DNA of 33,378 nucleotides from Candidatus Roseilinea sp. (GCA_025055235.1 JANWYN010000036.1:1-33378), one strand, 5' to 3'; shown: positions 9,126 through 17,747, counted from the stretch's first letter. Notes: generated from the sequence alone by a model not told the origin. Translations and numbers: made by a program.

Positions 9126-9980
9126 ATGCCGAACTTCCCAATCGTTGATACACACGTGCACCTGTGGAACCCGCATCGCTTTCGCATGCACTGGCTCGAT
9201 GGGATTGACCTGCTCGATCGCACCTACGAGCTGAAGGAATATGCCGAACACACGCAGGGCGTTGACGTCGAGGCGATGGTCTACCTCGAAGTGGACGTTG
9301 CGCCAAGCTACCGGTTGCTCGAAGCGCAGTGGGTCAACGCGCTGGCCGAAACCGAGCCGCGCCTGCGCGGGATCGTGGCCAGCGCGCCGCTGGAAGATGG
9401 CGACTGCGCCCACAGCTACCTCGACGCGCTCAGGGCGCTCGGCCCGCGGGTCAAGGGCGTGCGCCGGCTACTGCAGGCCGAGCCCGATGACGCCTTCGCC
9501 GTGCGTCCCGGCTTCGTGCGCGGCGTGCAGGCGCTGGCCGACTACGGCTTCTCGTTCGACATCTGCATCGTGCACCGGCAGTTGCCGGCGGCCATCGAGC
9601 TGGTGCGGCGTTGTCCGAACGTCAGCTTCATCCTCGACCACATCGCCAAGCCGGACATCAAGGCCGGCCTGCGCGACCCGTGGAAAGCGCATATCCGCGA
9701 GCTGGCTGCGCTGCCCAACGTGGTCTGCAAGATCAGCGGCATGGCCACCGAGGCCGACCATGCGCGCTGGACAACCGACGACCTGCGGCCATACTTCGAA
9801 ACGGTCTTCGACGCCTTCGGCGAAGACCGCGTGATGTTCGGCGGTGACTGGCCGGTGGTGCTGCTCGCATCGAGCTACGCGCGCTGGGTGCAGACGGTGG
9901 ACGAGTTGGCGTCCGGCTTGAGCGACGCCGCCAAGCGCAAGCTGTGGGCCGAGAACGCCAAACGCATCTACCGGCTATGA
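9126..9980 (+). CDS. Amidohydrolase family 2 / L-fuconolactonase-like hydrolase
   Basis: A 284-residue TIM-barrel metal hydrolase of the COG3618 group. Metal ligands are suggested by THVHLW (His10 and His12), [11 protein letters not shown] in the middle and FGGDWPV near the C-terminus, where the Asp would be the general base. Relatives open sugar lactones such as L-fuconolactone or L-rhamnonolactone, or hydrolyse 2-pyrone-4,6-dicarboxylate. I chose the ATG at 9126 ([10 protein letters not shown]), which is the normal family start; the earlier in-frame ATG adds 50 residues that overlap the degenerate repeat. The gene is convergent with an UlaG-like hydrolase, which is also linked to lactone chemistry in some bacteria. 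Cytoplasmic; substrate unproven. Confidence 0.87.
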   Translation: MPNFPIVDTHVHLWNPHRFRMHWLDGIDLLDRTYELKEYAEHTQGVDVEAMVYLEVDVAPSYRLLEAQWVNALAETEPRLRGIVASAPLEDGDCAHSYLDALRALGPRVKGVRRLLQAEPDDAFAVRPGFVRGVQALADYGFSFDICIVHRQLPAAIELVRRCPNVSFILDHIAKPDIKAGLRDPWKAHIRELAALPNVVCKISGMATEADHARWTTDDLRPYFETVFDAFGEDRVMFGGDWPVVLLASSYARWVQTVDELASGLSDAAKRKLWAENAKRIYRL

Positions 9981-10053
9981 AGCCCAACGTGACTGACCTG
10001 ACCGACCTGCCTGACCAGCCCGAACCTGAGCGACCTGACCGAACTCGATCGCC

Positions 10054-10905
10054 CTACTTCACGTACAGATACAGCTCCCCCGGCTGGAGCACGTGCATCT
10101 TCTGGCGCGGGTTGAAGCGCCGAATCGCATCGGGCAGTTCACCCGCGCCGATGCAATTGCCGATGAATAGGTCGTTGTGGCCGGCGATCAGCACGTCCCA
10201 GCCCAACTCGCGCGCCAGCCAGGCGGCCTCCAGCGGCAGCAGGTTGCCGACGATGCCCAGCGAGTCACGGTAGGCGTCGCGCCCGTTCACCGGCACGATG
10301 GCCACGTCGGCGCGCGGATGCGCCTTGAGCGTCTCCATGTAGCCGGGGTAGATCACCGTGTCGCCGCTGTGGTAGAGCGTCACGCCGTTCCACTCGATCA
10401 GGAAGCCGAGCCAGCGATGCCCCTTCGTCGCGTCGTCCTCCACTTGGTAGTGCGCCGAGGGCAGCGCCGTCACCCGCGCATCGCCGATGGAGAAGGGCCG
10501 CCCGACGACAGGCGTGATGCGCCGCGCCGGCGCGATGCCCGCCTGATCGGCGATGGCGTGTGACCAGCCGGTGATGATGAAAGTCGCCTGTGGGGAGGCC
10601 CGGGCGATCGGGCCGATCGTGCCGGCGTCGGTGTGGTCGAGGTGCTCGTGCGAGCACAGCACGGCGCGCGCGTTGGTGATCTCACCCGGCGCGACCGGCG
10701 GCGGGAACTCGCGGTAGAAGATTTCGCCCGGCGCAGCCTCCGCTTTGGACTTGCCGGTGAGATAGGGGTCAACGTAGATCACGCCGTCGCCGCTGCCCTT
10801 GAGCGCGAAGCCCATCTGGCCCAGCGCCCAAATCGCCAGCGCGCCCGGCGGCACGCGCAGCGCATCCATCTGCGCGATGAGGTCTTTACCGTAGTGTGTC
10901 GCCAT
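10054..10905 (-). CDS. UlaG-like metallo-beta-lactamase-fold hydrolase
   Basis: A 283-residue MBL-fold protein. The zinc or manganese motif HxHxDH is seen as SHEHLDHTD (85-93). Further ligands are provided by SAHY, by SGD in LYHSGDTVIYPGYM, and by AGHND near the C-terminus. The long N-terminal segment with LGQMGFALKG and the spacing fit L-ascorbate-6-phosphate lactonase (UlaG) relatives, although no ula phosphotransferase genes are nearby, so the ascorbate role should not be assumed. The ATG at 10905 (MATHYGK) removes 16 unlikely residues of the longer frame. The gene is convergent with the amidohydrolase (73-base gap). It has a 356-base upstream gap containing repeat remnants and the fadD-like promoter. 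Confidence 0.85.
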   Translation of the reverse strand: MATHYGKDLIAQMDALRVPPGALAIWALGQMGFALKGSGDGVIYVDPYLTGKSKAEAAPGEIFYREFPPPVAPGEITNARAVLCSHEHLDHTDAGTIGPIARASPQATFIITGWSHAIADQAGIAPARRITPVVGRPFSIGDARVTALPSAHYQVEDDATKGHRWLGFLIEWNGVTLYHSGDTVIYPGYMETLKAHPRADVAIVPVNGRDAYRDSLGIVGNLLPLEAAWLARELGWDVLIAGHNDLFIGNCIGAGELPDAIRRFNPRQKMHVLQPGELYLYVK

Positions 10906-11049
10906 CGTTGTTGTAGAGCCACAGATTGCACCGATCGGGCTCCGTCTGCGCAATCTATGGAATCCGTGTGGTCATCATCGTAGGGCAACAGATTACACCG
11001 ATTTTCCCGATCGAGAAACTGATCTAAGCTGATCGCCGAATATTTTGAC

Positions 11050-11079
11050 GTAGGGAACGCTCTCCGCAGCGTTCCCTAC
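11050..11079. repeat. Perfect 12-bp inverted repeat (6-base loop)
   Basis: GTAGGGAACGCT and AGCGTTCCCTAC flank CTCCGC. There is no adjacent T-run. It lies in the divergent gap between the UlaG-like gene and the acyl-CoA ligase gene, next to a fragment of module B, and looks like part of a dispersed intergenic element rather than a terminator. Confidence 0.75.
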
Positions 11080-11084
11080 TAGCG

Positions 11085-11140
11085 CGCCCGGCGCTGAACC
11101 GCCGGCCGAGGGGGGACGAGCAGGCTTCGGCAGGCTTCGA
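11085..11140 (-). repeat. Partial copy of module B (inverted)
   Basis: On the plus strand GGCGCTGAACCGCC, then GAGGGGGGACGAGCAGG, and CTTCGGCAGGCTTCGA match the outer end of module B in the same orientation as the 22983-23125 copy, including one and a half of its 10-bp GGCTTCGRCA units. The remainder of the module is absent. Confidence 0.55.
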
Positions 11141-11168
11141 TATGTTTGCCTGCACGCGAATACACCCA

Positions 11169-11197
11169 TTTCCATCGCATGCCGTCGTGAGTATACT
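11169..11197 (+). promoter_or_regulatory. Candidate sigma-70-type promoter for the acyl-CoA ligase gene
   Basis: TTTCCA (11169-11174) and TATACT (11192-11197) are separated by 17 bases. The -10 box matches 5 of 6 consensus bases and the -35 box 4 of 6. Transcription would begin near 11204, giving a leader of about 60 bases that includes a 9-bp stem-loop. Confidence 0.4.
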
Positions 11198-11218
11198 GGT
11201 CACGCGCCATGATCAGAG

Positions 11219-11243
11219 CGCCGGCGTTCATCGGACGCCGGCG
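11219..11243 (+). promoter_or_regulatory. Leader stem-loop upstream of the acyl-CoA ligase ribosome site
   Basis: CGCCGGCGT and ACGCCGGCG form a perfect 9-bp stem around a 7-base loop. It ends 6 bases before the strong AGGAGGAGG ribosome site (11250-11258) that fixes the ATG at 11263. A structure so close could tune translation or mRNA stability; this is inference. Confidence 0.4.
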
Positions 11244-11262
11244 AGCGAGAGGAGGAGGTTTC

Positions 11263-13008
11263 ATGTCGGATTACCTGCCGACCCCCAAGCCGTGGCTCAA
11301 GCGCTACGACAAAGGCGTGCCGGCCACGCTGAATTACCCCGAAGCCACGCTCAACGACCTGATCGCCGAAACCGTGCGCAAACACCCGAATCACCTGGCC
11401 ACCAAATTCGTGCTGCGCTATATCTTGGGCGGGCGCGTGATGGTGGGCGGCACGCTGACCTACAGCCAGCTCGGCGCGCTGGTCGAGCGGTTCGCTGCCG
11501 CGTTGCACAAACTCGGCGTGAAGCGCGGCGACCGCGTGGCGCTGATGTTGCCGAACTCGCCGCACTTCGTCATCGCCTTCTTCGCCGCCGCGCGCCTGGG
11601 CGCGATCGTGGTGAACACCAACCCCACCTACACCGCGCGCGAACTCAAGCAACAACTCGTGGATAGCGGCGCGGAGGCCATCGTCCTGCTCAACCTGTTC
11701 TATCCCCGGCTGAAGGAGATCAAAGCGGAGACGGCGGTCAAACACGTCGTAGTCGCGCACATCTACGATACGCTGCCGTTCCCGTTCAAGCAGCTCGTGC
11801 ACTCGCGCCAGCGCAAGGAGCACGACTGGGTGGACGTGTCCGGCGAGCCGGGCATCCACCTGTTCAGCGACATGCTGGCGACGGCCGATCCAGCACCCGC
11901 GCCGGCGGCGCAGCCGGACGACGTGGCGTTGTTCCAATACACCGGCGGCACCACCGGCGTGCCCAAAGCGGCCATGCTCACCCATCGCAACCTGGTGTGC
12001 AACACGATGCAAGTGCGTGCGTGGTTGACCAGCGGGGTCGAAGGCGGCGAGAAGGTGATGGCTGCCATCCCGTTCTTCCACGTCTACGGCATGACGGTCT
12101 GCATGTTATACGGCGTCGCCATGGCCGCCGAGCTGGTCATCGTGCCCAACCCGCGGCCGATCGAGAACGTCATGCGCATCATCAGCAAGGAGCGCTGCAC
12201 GATCTACCCCGGCGTGCCGGCGATGTACATCGGCATCGTCAACAACCCCAACGTCGGCCAGTACGATCTCAAGAGCGTGAAAGCCTGCATCAGCGGCTCC
12301 GCGCCGTTGCCGGTGGAGATCCAGAAGCGCTTCAACGCCATCACCGGCGGCCGGCTGGCAGAGGGCTATGGCTTGACCGAAGCCTCGCCGGTGACCCATT
12401 GCAACCCGGAGTTTAACGAGAACCGCGCCGGCAGCATCGGCCTGCCCTTCCCCGACACCGAAGCCAAGTTGGTGGATCTCTCGACCGGCGCCGACCTGCC
12501 GATGGACGGCAACCCGGAGGTAATCGGCGAGCTGTGCATCCGTGGGCCGCAGGTGATGAAGGGCTACTGGAACCGGCCCGACGAGACGGCCAAGACGATT
12601 GACGCCGACGGCTGGCTGCACACCGGCGATATCGCGCGCATGGACGCCGATGGCTACTTCTACATCGTGGATCGCAAGAAGGACATGATCAACGTTGGCG
12701 GGCTGAAGGTGCTGCCGCGCGACGTCGAGGAGGTGCTGTTCACGCACCCGGCGGTGCTCGAAGCCGCCGTGGTCGGCGTGCCGCATCCCACCCGCGGCGA
12801 CGACACGCTCACCGCGTTCGTCGTGCTCAAGCCGGGCGCAAGCGTCACCGCCGACGAGTTGAAGGAATTCTGCAAGCAGAGCCTGGCGCCGCACAAAATC
12901 CCGCGCGTGATCGAGTTTCGCAAGGAGCTGCCCAAGACGCAGGTGGGCAAAGTGCTGCGGCGCGTGCTGGTCGAGGAAGCGCAGGCGCAGCAGAAGGCCG
13001 CCGGGTGA
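11263..13008 (+). CDS. Long-chain fatty-acid-CoA ligase
   Basis: A 581-residue ANL-superfamily enzyme that activates fatty acids to acyl-AMP and then acyl-CoA. Motifs are the phosphate loop YTGGTTGVPK (226-235), GYGLTEASPVTH (motif with the adenine-binding aromatic residue), WLHTGDIARMDADGYFYIVDR with the hinge region, and the C-terminal catalytic lysine in PKTQVGKVLRR. Overall similarity is to FadD. The ATG at 11263 follows an unusually strong AGGAGGAGG site; the frame is open 18 codons further upstream, but that part overlaps the leader hairpin. It is not in an operon with other beta-oxidation genes and ends 14 bases from the convergent potassium channel gene. Chain-length preference cannot be read from sequence. 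Confidence 0.94.
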   Translation: MSDYLPTPKPWLKRYDKGVPATLNYPEATLNDLIAETVRKHPNHLATKFVLRYILGGRVMVGGTLTYSQLGALVERFAAALHKLGVKRGDRVALMLPNSPHFVIAFFAAARLGAIVVNTNPTYTARELKQQLVDSGAEAIVLLNLFYPRLKEIKAETAVKHVVVAHIYDTLPFPFKQLVHSRQRKEHDWVDVSGEPGIHLFSDMLATADPAPAPAAQPDDVALFQYTGGTTGVPKAAMLTHRNLVCNTMQVRAWLTSGVEGGEKVMAAIPFFHVYGMTVCMLYGVAMAAELVIVPNPRPIENVMRIISKERCTIYPGVPAMYIGIVNNPNVGQYDLKSVKACISGSAPLPVEIQKRFNAITGGRLAEGYGLTEASPVTHCNPEFNENRAGSIGLPFPDTEAKLVDLSTGADLPMDGNPEVIGELCIRGPQVMKGYWNRPDETAKTIDADGWLHTGDIARMDADGYFYIVDRKKDMINVGGLKVLPRDVEEVLFTHPAVLEAAVVGVPHPTRGDDTLTAFVVLKPGASVTADELKEFCKQSLAPHKIPRVIEFRKELPKTQVGKVLRRVLVEEAQAQQKAAG

Positions 13009-13022
13009 TCCATCGGCATTGC

Positions 13023-14069
13023 TCACGCGTGCTGGCGCCGGCGCAGGTGGATGTGGTTGCACGCCAGTTCGCTGAATAGGCGCAGTTTCTCCTCAGTGCC
13101 GATGACGATCAGTCGCATCCCGCGTTCGAACGTCGTGCTCGACTGCGGTCGCATGTGCTTGCCTGTGGCTGGATCGGTGTAGGCCAGCAGCACGACGCCG
13201 TGCACATCGCTGAGTTCCGACTGCGACATCGGCCGGCCTATCAGTGTTGAGCCTTCGCCGATGACGATCTGCTCCAGCCAGAGTTCGAGGTCCTCCGAGT
13301 GCATCACCTCGTCGAGGAAGTCGGCCACGTCGGGCCGGGTAATGACGCTGACCATCCGCCGGCCGCTAATGGTGTATGGCTCGATCACCCGATCCGCGCC
13401 GGCGCGCATCAGCTTGGGGATGGATTCCTCGTAGTTGGCTCGGGCGACGATGTGCAGATCGGGGCGCATCCCCTTGGCCGTCAGGGTGATGAAGACGTTC
13501 TCCGCGTCCGACGAAGCGCAGGCGATGAGGTGGCTAGCGTGCGCGATGCCTGCTTCCTGCAGTCGCCTTTCGTCGGCGGCGTTGCCGCTAACGACCAGGT
13601 GGCCTTGCGACTCGAGCCGCATGGCCTTGTCGGCGTCCATCTCGATGATGACGTAGGGCATTTTCTCCCGCATCAATTCGCGCACCACGTGTCGCCCAAC
13701 GCGGCCGTAGCCGCAGACGATAGTGTGCCCTTTCAATTGATCAATCATGTGCTTCCTCCGCCGGTAGCGTAAGCGGTTTTGCCAGTCGCCGAGCACCAGA
13801 AACGCGCCCAACGCCGTAAGCGAGTAGTACACCAGGCCGACGCCGCCCAGGATGATGAGCATGGCGAAAATCCGCCCCGCAGCGTTGAGCGGCACGATCT
13901 CGCCGTAGCCGACCGTGGTGATGGTGGTGACGGTCATGTACAGCGCATCCAACAGGCTGGAGCCCGAGAGCAGGCTGAACCCGATCGTCCCGATGATGAG
14001 CAGCGCGACGAGGTAGATCGCGGCAATGAGTGCGCTGCGCTGGGGCCGCCACGACGAGTTGCGCTGCAT
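13023..14069 (-). CDS. Two-TM potassium channel with TrkA-N (RCK) and TrkA-C domains
   Basis: A 348-residue ion channel. Residues 13-34 and about 66-93 are membrane helices flanking a pore loop with the selectivity filter TVGYGE (52-57). An RCK domain follows, with the Rossmann motif VCGYGRVGRH (118-127) and an acidic strand end VIIEMDAD. A C-terminal TrkA-C module (about 260-340) completes the MthK/Kch-like layout. It should conduct K+ across the inner membrane with gating by a nucleotide or ion bound to the RCK ring. The ATG at 14069 lies only 9 bases from a perfect TATAAT box, so the mRNA may be leaderless. It is divergent from the epimerase gene (57-base gap) and convergent with the acyl-CoA ligase. 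Confidence 0.92.
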   Translation of the reverse strand: MQRNSSWRPQRSALIAAIYLVALLIIGTIGFSLLSGSSLLDALYMTVTTITTVGYGEIVPLNAAGRIFAMLIILGGVGLVYYSLTALGAFLVLGDWQNRLRYRRRKHMIDQLKGHTIVCGYGRVGRHVVRELMREKMPYVIIEMDADKAMRLESQGHLVVSGNAADERRLQEAGIAHASHLIACASSDAENVFITLTAKGMRPDLHIVARANYEESIPKLMRAGADRVIEPYTISGRRMVSVITRPDVADFLDEVMHSEDLELWLEQIVIGEGSTLIGRPMSQSELSDVHGVVLLAYTDPATGKHMRPQSSTTFERGMRLIVIGTEEKLRLFSELACNHIHLRRRQHA

Positions 14070-14078
14070 CGCACATGG

Positions 14079-14084
14079 ATTATA
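14079..14084 (-). promoter_or_regulatory. Candidate -10 box (TATAAT) for the potassium channel gene
   Basis: On the minus strand TATAAT ends 9 bases before the ATG, so transcription would begin within a few bases of the start codon. No convincing -35 box is seen at 15-18 bases upstream, which lowers confidence. Confidence 0.35.
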
Positions 14085-14126
14085 AGGAGCGGGCTGCAAA
14101 GTGCAGCGCAGGGCGGTCACGTCAAC

Positions 14127-15092
14127 ATGAGATGTTGTATCCTAGGCGCGACAGGGTTCATCGGCGGCCAGATCGCGCGGGCGGCTGTGGCGCGTGGGTG
14201 GCGGGTGCGCGCCGCGCGACGCCATCTGGCGAATACCGGCGCCATCGGCGATCTACCGGTCGAATGGGCGCAGGCCGACCTGCGCGACGCGCGTTCGCTG
14301 GTTGTGGCGATGCGCGACTGCGAGGTGCTCTTCCACGCTGCGGCGGCATATCCCCAAGACTTCCGGCACATCGAACGCGCCGTCGCCGAAGCGAGCGCGG
14401 AGATGCAGCGCGTGCTAGACGCTGCGCGCGAGGCCGGCGTCCGCCGCGTGATTTACACCAGCTCGCTCACCACCCTGGCGCAGCGCTTCACGCCCGGCAT
14501 GCGCCCGTTGGATGAAAGTGACTTCTACACGCCCGGCGCGGCGCGCAGCGCGTACTACGAAGCCAAGCTGGCGATGGAGCGCCTGGCGCTGGCAGCGCGC
14601 GATCTGGAGGTGGTGGCGTTGCTGCCCACCGCCGTGTTCGGCCCCGGCGACGTGAAGCCGACGACCGGCCTGGTGATCCGCGAAGCGGCGCGCGGGCGCA
14701 TCCCGATCTACTTCGACGCCGTGGTCAACTGCGTGGATGGGCGCGATGTGGCGGCGTCGCACGTGACGGCCACAGAGCGAGGACGCCCGGGCGAGCGCTA
14801 CGTCCTGGGCGGGCACAACCTGACGATGCGCGAGCTGCTGGAGACGGTGGATCGCTGCCAGGGCGTGCGCCGGCGCCGGCTGCGCGTCCCGCGCGGGTTA
14901 GTGCGCGCATCCATCCGGCTGGCCGACGCGCTGCCGTTCGTTAGCCTGCCGGAGCACATACGTACGTTCGAGTTCTGGGGGCCGGTGTCCTCGCGCAAGG
15001 CTGAAGTCGAACTCGGCCACGTGGCACGGCCGTTCGAGGAGACCGTGCGCGACGCGTTGGCGTGGTTTGGGCTGAGCGGGGCTATCGGTTGA
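14127..15092 (+). CDS. NAD-dependent epimerase/dehydratase (extended SDR)
   Basis: A 321-residue extended short-chain dehydrogenase. The N-terminus MRCCILGATGFIGG holds the glycine-rich NAD site (GATGFIG, 7-13). An acidic-strand region and VEWAQADLRD follow, then VIYTSSLTTL with the catalytic Ser/Thr, and YYEAK with the Tyr-x3-Lys pair. LLPTAVFGPGD is the usual substrate-lid strand. Members act on nucleotide-sugars, dihydroflavonols, sterols or hopanoid precursors (HpnA is similar in length); the substrate is not evident. The ATG at 14127 begins exactly at the Rossmann strand. A 7-bp hairpin spans the stop codon. It is divergent from the potassium channel gene. Confidence 0.87.
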   Translation: MRCCILGATGFIGGQIARAAVARGWRVRAARRHLANTGAIGDLPVEWAQADLRDARSLVVAMRDCEVLFHAAAAYPQDFRHIERAVAEASAEMQRVLDAAREAGVRRVIYTSSLTTLAQRFTPGMRPLDESDFYTPGAARSAYYEAKLAMERLALAARDLEVVALLPTAVFGPGDVKPTTGLVIREAARGRIPIYFDAVVNCVDGRDVAASHVTATERGRPGERYVLGGHNLTMRELLETVDRCQGVRRRRLRVPRGLVRASIRLADALPFVSLPEHIRTFEFWGPVSSRKAEVELGHVARPFEETVRDALAWFGLSGAIG

Positions 15093-15100
15093 AAACCGAT
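15084..15100 (+). terminator. Short hairpin across the epimerase stop codon
   Basis: ATCGGTT and AACCGAT form a 7-bp stem around GAA, and the TGA stop lies inside. No T-run follows, so it could be an mRNA-stabilising or weak termination structure rather than a classic terminator. Confidence 0.3.
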
Positions 15101-15190
15101 CACCTTGGGCTTTCGCTTGTCCAGAGCACTGCCTGCACCCACAGCATATATCCGAATGTGGAAGTCAAGCAAGCACAAAGGAATCACGAC

Positions 15191-15475
15191 ATGAAGAAAC
15201 AGCCTGCACTATACTCGAGCATCAATCCAGACGGCCCGGACGCCTACCCGATTGCCGGTCTGACCTGGATTCTGATCCATGAGCAGACCTACACCGATGT
15301 GCAAAAAGCGCAGGCGCTCACCGACTTCCTCTACTGGGGCCTGACCGAAGGTCGGGACGCTGCCACTTGCCTCGGGTATGTCCCGTTGCCAACGGAACTG
15401 CGCCTTAAGGCCATTGGGGGGTTGAATAGAGCCCGTGTGGGCGGCGAGCAGGTATTTACCGAGCCGTCGCGCTAG
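15191..15475 (+). pseudogene. Relic of phosphate-binding protein PstS (C-terminal part only)
   Basis: Ninety-four codons that read as the last third of PstS: AYPIAGLTWILIHEQ (residues 18-32) is the signature strand near the phosphate site, followed by TDVQKAQALTDFLYWGLTEG and LGYVPLP, all near the C-terminus of the family. A normal PstS has about 330-370 residues, so two thirds are missing and the sugar-like two-domain cleft cannot form. The frame starts with MKKQ, preceded at 15178-15183 by AAGGAA, as a true pstS start would be. This looks like an internal deletion that joined the original start to the C-terminus, although a chance ATG is possible. No pstCAB or phoU genes are adjacent. Confidence 0.75.
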
Positions 15476-15513
15476 GGATTCACGAGCTCGACGCGTGATG
15501 AAGCGTAAAGCCG

Positions 15514-16689
15514 ATGCCATCCCGAACTCCTGCCGCAGCCGGCTTCCTCGCCGGCGCTGACCTGAGCGCCAACGCCATCGAACGCGCGCGCCGAGCCGCA
15601 TCAAACTACCTTGACCTGACCAGCAGCAACCCGACGCATCAAGGCCTGATCTTTCCGCCGGAGATCCTGCGCGCCGCTGCCGAACCTTACTGGGCTGCGC
15701 GCCGTTACGATCCCGACCCGCGCGGCCTACCTGCTGCACGCGATGCGATTGTCCGCTACTACTCGGGCCGCATCCCTGCACTGCATCTGCAGCCCGATCA
15801 CGTCGTGATCACCGCCAGCACCAGCGAAGCCTACGGCTTGCTGTTCACGCTGCTGGCCGACCCGGGCGACAACTTGCTGGCGCCGGACGTGACCTACCCG
15901 CTGTTCGAGCACCTGGCCGCTGCGCATCACGTCGCGCTGCGCCCCTATCGCCTGGACGAGTCGCGCGGCTGGCAAATAGACGAAGCGACGCTGCTCCGCG
16001 CTGCCGACGCGCGCACCCGCGCCGTGCTGATCGTCTCGCCGCACAACCCCACCGGCATGATCGTGCAGCAACCGATCGCCGCGCTCGAGCGGCTCGGCCT
16101 GCCGGTGATCTGCGACGAGGTGTTTGCCGAGTTCACCTACCGCGCGCCGCACACACCGCCGCTTGCTGCGCTGCATCCGGCCCTGCCGGTCTTCACGCTC
16201 AACGGCATCTCCAAGATGTTCGCCCTGCCCGATTTGAAGTTGGGCTGGATCGCCATGAATGCACCGGCGGCTTCGGCCTTTGGCGCGCGCCTGGAGATCC
16301 TCAACGACCTCTACCTGGGCGCGAACTCGCTCATACAAGCGATGCTGCCGGCGTTGTTCGAAGGCGGCCTAGCATTCACCGCAGCGATGCACCGGCGCAT
16401 TCGCGCGTCGCTGGACATGGCGCTGGCGATGCTGGCCGGCTGCCCTGCCGTGCGCGTCCAACCGCCCGACGGCGGCTACTACCTCTTCCCGCGCGTGCTG
16501 GGTTGGGATGACGAAGAGGCGCTCGTGCTGCGCTTGCTCGAACGCGGCGTGCTGGTGCACCCCGGCTTCTTCTACGGCTGCGAGGATGGCGCGCACATCA
16601 TGATCTCCTGCCTGACCGAGCCGGAGATGCTGGAACGTGGGCTTGGGATTATTATTGAAGTGCTCGCGGCTCGTGGACAAAGCAGATAA
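15514..16689 (+). CDS. Class I/II pyridoxal-phosphate aminotransferase
   Basis: A 391-residue fold-type I PLP enzyme. Visible landmarks are YDPDPRGLPAARDAI, the phosphate-site strand VVITASTSEAYGLLF, the conserved SPHNPTGMI (with the Asn that contacts PLP), ICDEVFAEFTY (Asp for the pyridine nitrogen), and the Schiff-base lysine in NGISKMFALPDLKLGW. The C-terminal domain has the Arg-bearing end common to the family. It would move an amino group between an amino acid and a 2-oxoacid in the cytoplasm; substrate is not identifiable, with MalY/PatB-type C-S lyase or aspartate-like aminotransferase as alternatives. It is followed after 77 bases by the EAD1 protein gene on the same strand; the gap holds an 8-bp inverted repeat (AACCGGCT/AGCCGGTT). 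Confidence 0.88.
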   Translation: MPSRTPAAAGFLAGADLSANAIERARRAASNYLDLTSSNPTHQGLIFPPEILRAAAEPYWAARRYDPDPRGLPAARDAIVRYYSGRIPALHLQPDHVVITASTSEAYGLLFTLLADPGDNLLAPDVTYPLFEHLAAAHHVALRPYRLDESRGWQIDEATLLRAADARTRAVLIVSPHNPTGMIVQQPIAALERLGLPVICDEVFAEFTYRAPHTPPLAALHPALPVFTLNGISKMFALPDLKLGWIAMNAPAASAFGARLEILNDLYLGANSLIQAMLPALFEGGLAFTAAMHRRIRASLDMALAMLAGCPAVRVQPPDGGYYLFPRVLGWDDEEALVLRLLERGVLVHPGFFYGCEDGAHIMISCLTEPEMLERGLGIIIEVLAARGQSR

Positions 16690-16769
16690 CAACCGGCTGC
16701 AACCCAGCTCGCGCTGAATGAAGCGAACCCCTTGAAGCCGGTTCGCCTCTTCTGCTCGAACTCACCGTG

Positions 16770-17747
16770 ATGGATTCAGACGGAGCGAAGACGATCACCG
16801 ATGCGCCGCCGGCGGCGCTGCGCCGGGCGCTCGCGGCTCGCTTCAGCGATGCCGAGTTACAAACGCTCGCCCACGACCTGGGCATAGACTACGAGGAGCT
16901 GCCCGGCCAGACCAAATCGGCCAAGATCGTCCACCTGATCCAAACCGCGGCGCGTCGCGGCGCGATCCTCGACCTGATCGCGCTGTGCCAGGCAGAGCGA
17001 CCGAATGCCGACTGGCGCGCCATCCATGCTGCGGCAACGGCAAACCCGCAGCAATTCCTCCTCGCGCCGGATGAGGCTTCGCCCGTGCTCGCCACGCAGC
17101 CAGACCGGGCGCTGAAGATCGGCATCGCGCTCGGCGCGTTGATGATGCTGTTGCTCGCCTGCGGCTTCGGCGGCGGACTGCTGGCCGGCCAGGTCGTCCG
17201 CGTCACCCTCAATCCCGTCCAGCCCGATCCAAACGCGCTCGGCCAGGTCATCATCCGCATCGAGAACCAGCAATTCACGCCGCAGGGCGCCGGCATCTCC
17301 TTCGCGCGCGCAATGCAGATCATCGGCAATCTGCCGCCCGGCGCGTCGTTCGCCTTGCAACTGGACAACGTGCAGGCTACCACCATCGCCGACGAAGTGA
17401 TGAGAGGACGCCCCGACGCGCCGGCCAGCGATCCGCACATACGCTTCCTCGCTAACGGCCAGATCACCGCCAACGTGCGCGTGCGCCAACTGGGAGACAG
17501 GCGCGTAGCGCTGTCGTATACTGCCCGTGCAGAAGGCGGCCGGATTGTGATCACGCCCGCGTCGGCATGGGTGAATCTGGTGGAGGTGCCCAACACCACG
17601 TTTGGCTGGTTTCCGCTACCCCAGCCGGCCCTGGACGAAGTGACGCGCTGGGCGCAGGCTCAGTTGGATGCCGCCACGCGTGATTTTTGGTTCGACAATG
17701 TGACGGTCGAGGAAGACAACCTAACCCTCGCCGGCACGAAGCGATGA
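16770..17747 (+). CDS. EAD1-domain single-pass membrane protein
   Basis: A 325-residue protein in three parts. Residues 15-82 match effector-associated domain 1: LRRALAARFSDAELQTLAHDLG, then YEELPG and KIVHLIQTAARRGAILDLI, with a closing ERPNADW. EAD1 is a small death-like helical adaptor that pairs with the same domain on other proteins in prokaryotic conflict and signalling systems. A single membrane helix follows (about 115-141), and a 180-residue beta-rich domain (142-325) should lie outside the cytoplasm. That outer domain has alternating strands ending DNLTLAGTKR, faintly like LmeA/DUF2993 lipid-binding proteins; this is a weak guess. The frame opens with GTG then ATG; I chose the ATG at 16770. 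A TIR protein with a similar EAD is encoded 3.4 kb downstream on the other strand. Confidence 0.78.
   Translation: MDSDGAKTITDAPPAALRRALAARFSDAELQTLAHDLGIDYEELPGQTKSAKIVHLIQTAARRGAILDLIALCQAERPNADWRAIHAAATANPQQFLLAPDEASPVLATQPDRALKIGIALGALMMLLLACGFGGGLLAGQVVRVTLNPVQPDPNALGQVIIRIENQQFTPQGAGISFARAMQIIGNLPPGASFALQLDNVQATTIADEVMRGRPDAPASDPHIRFLANGQITANVRVRQLGDRRVALSYTARAEGGRIVITPASAWVNLVEVPNTTFGWFPLPQPALDEVTRWAQAQLDAATRDFWFDNVTVEEDNLTLAGTKR

Noticed and set aside
10054-10905. Firm assignment as ascorbate-6-phosphate lactonase ulaG
   Set aside because: No ascorbate phosphotransferase or other ula genes are near, and UlaG-like folds have broad substrates.
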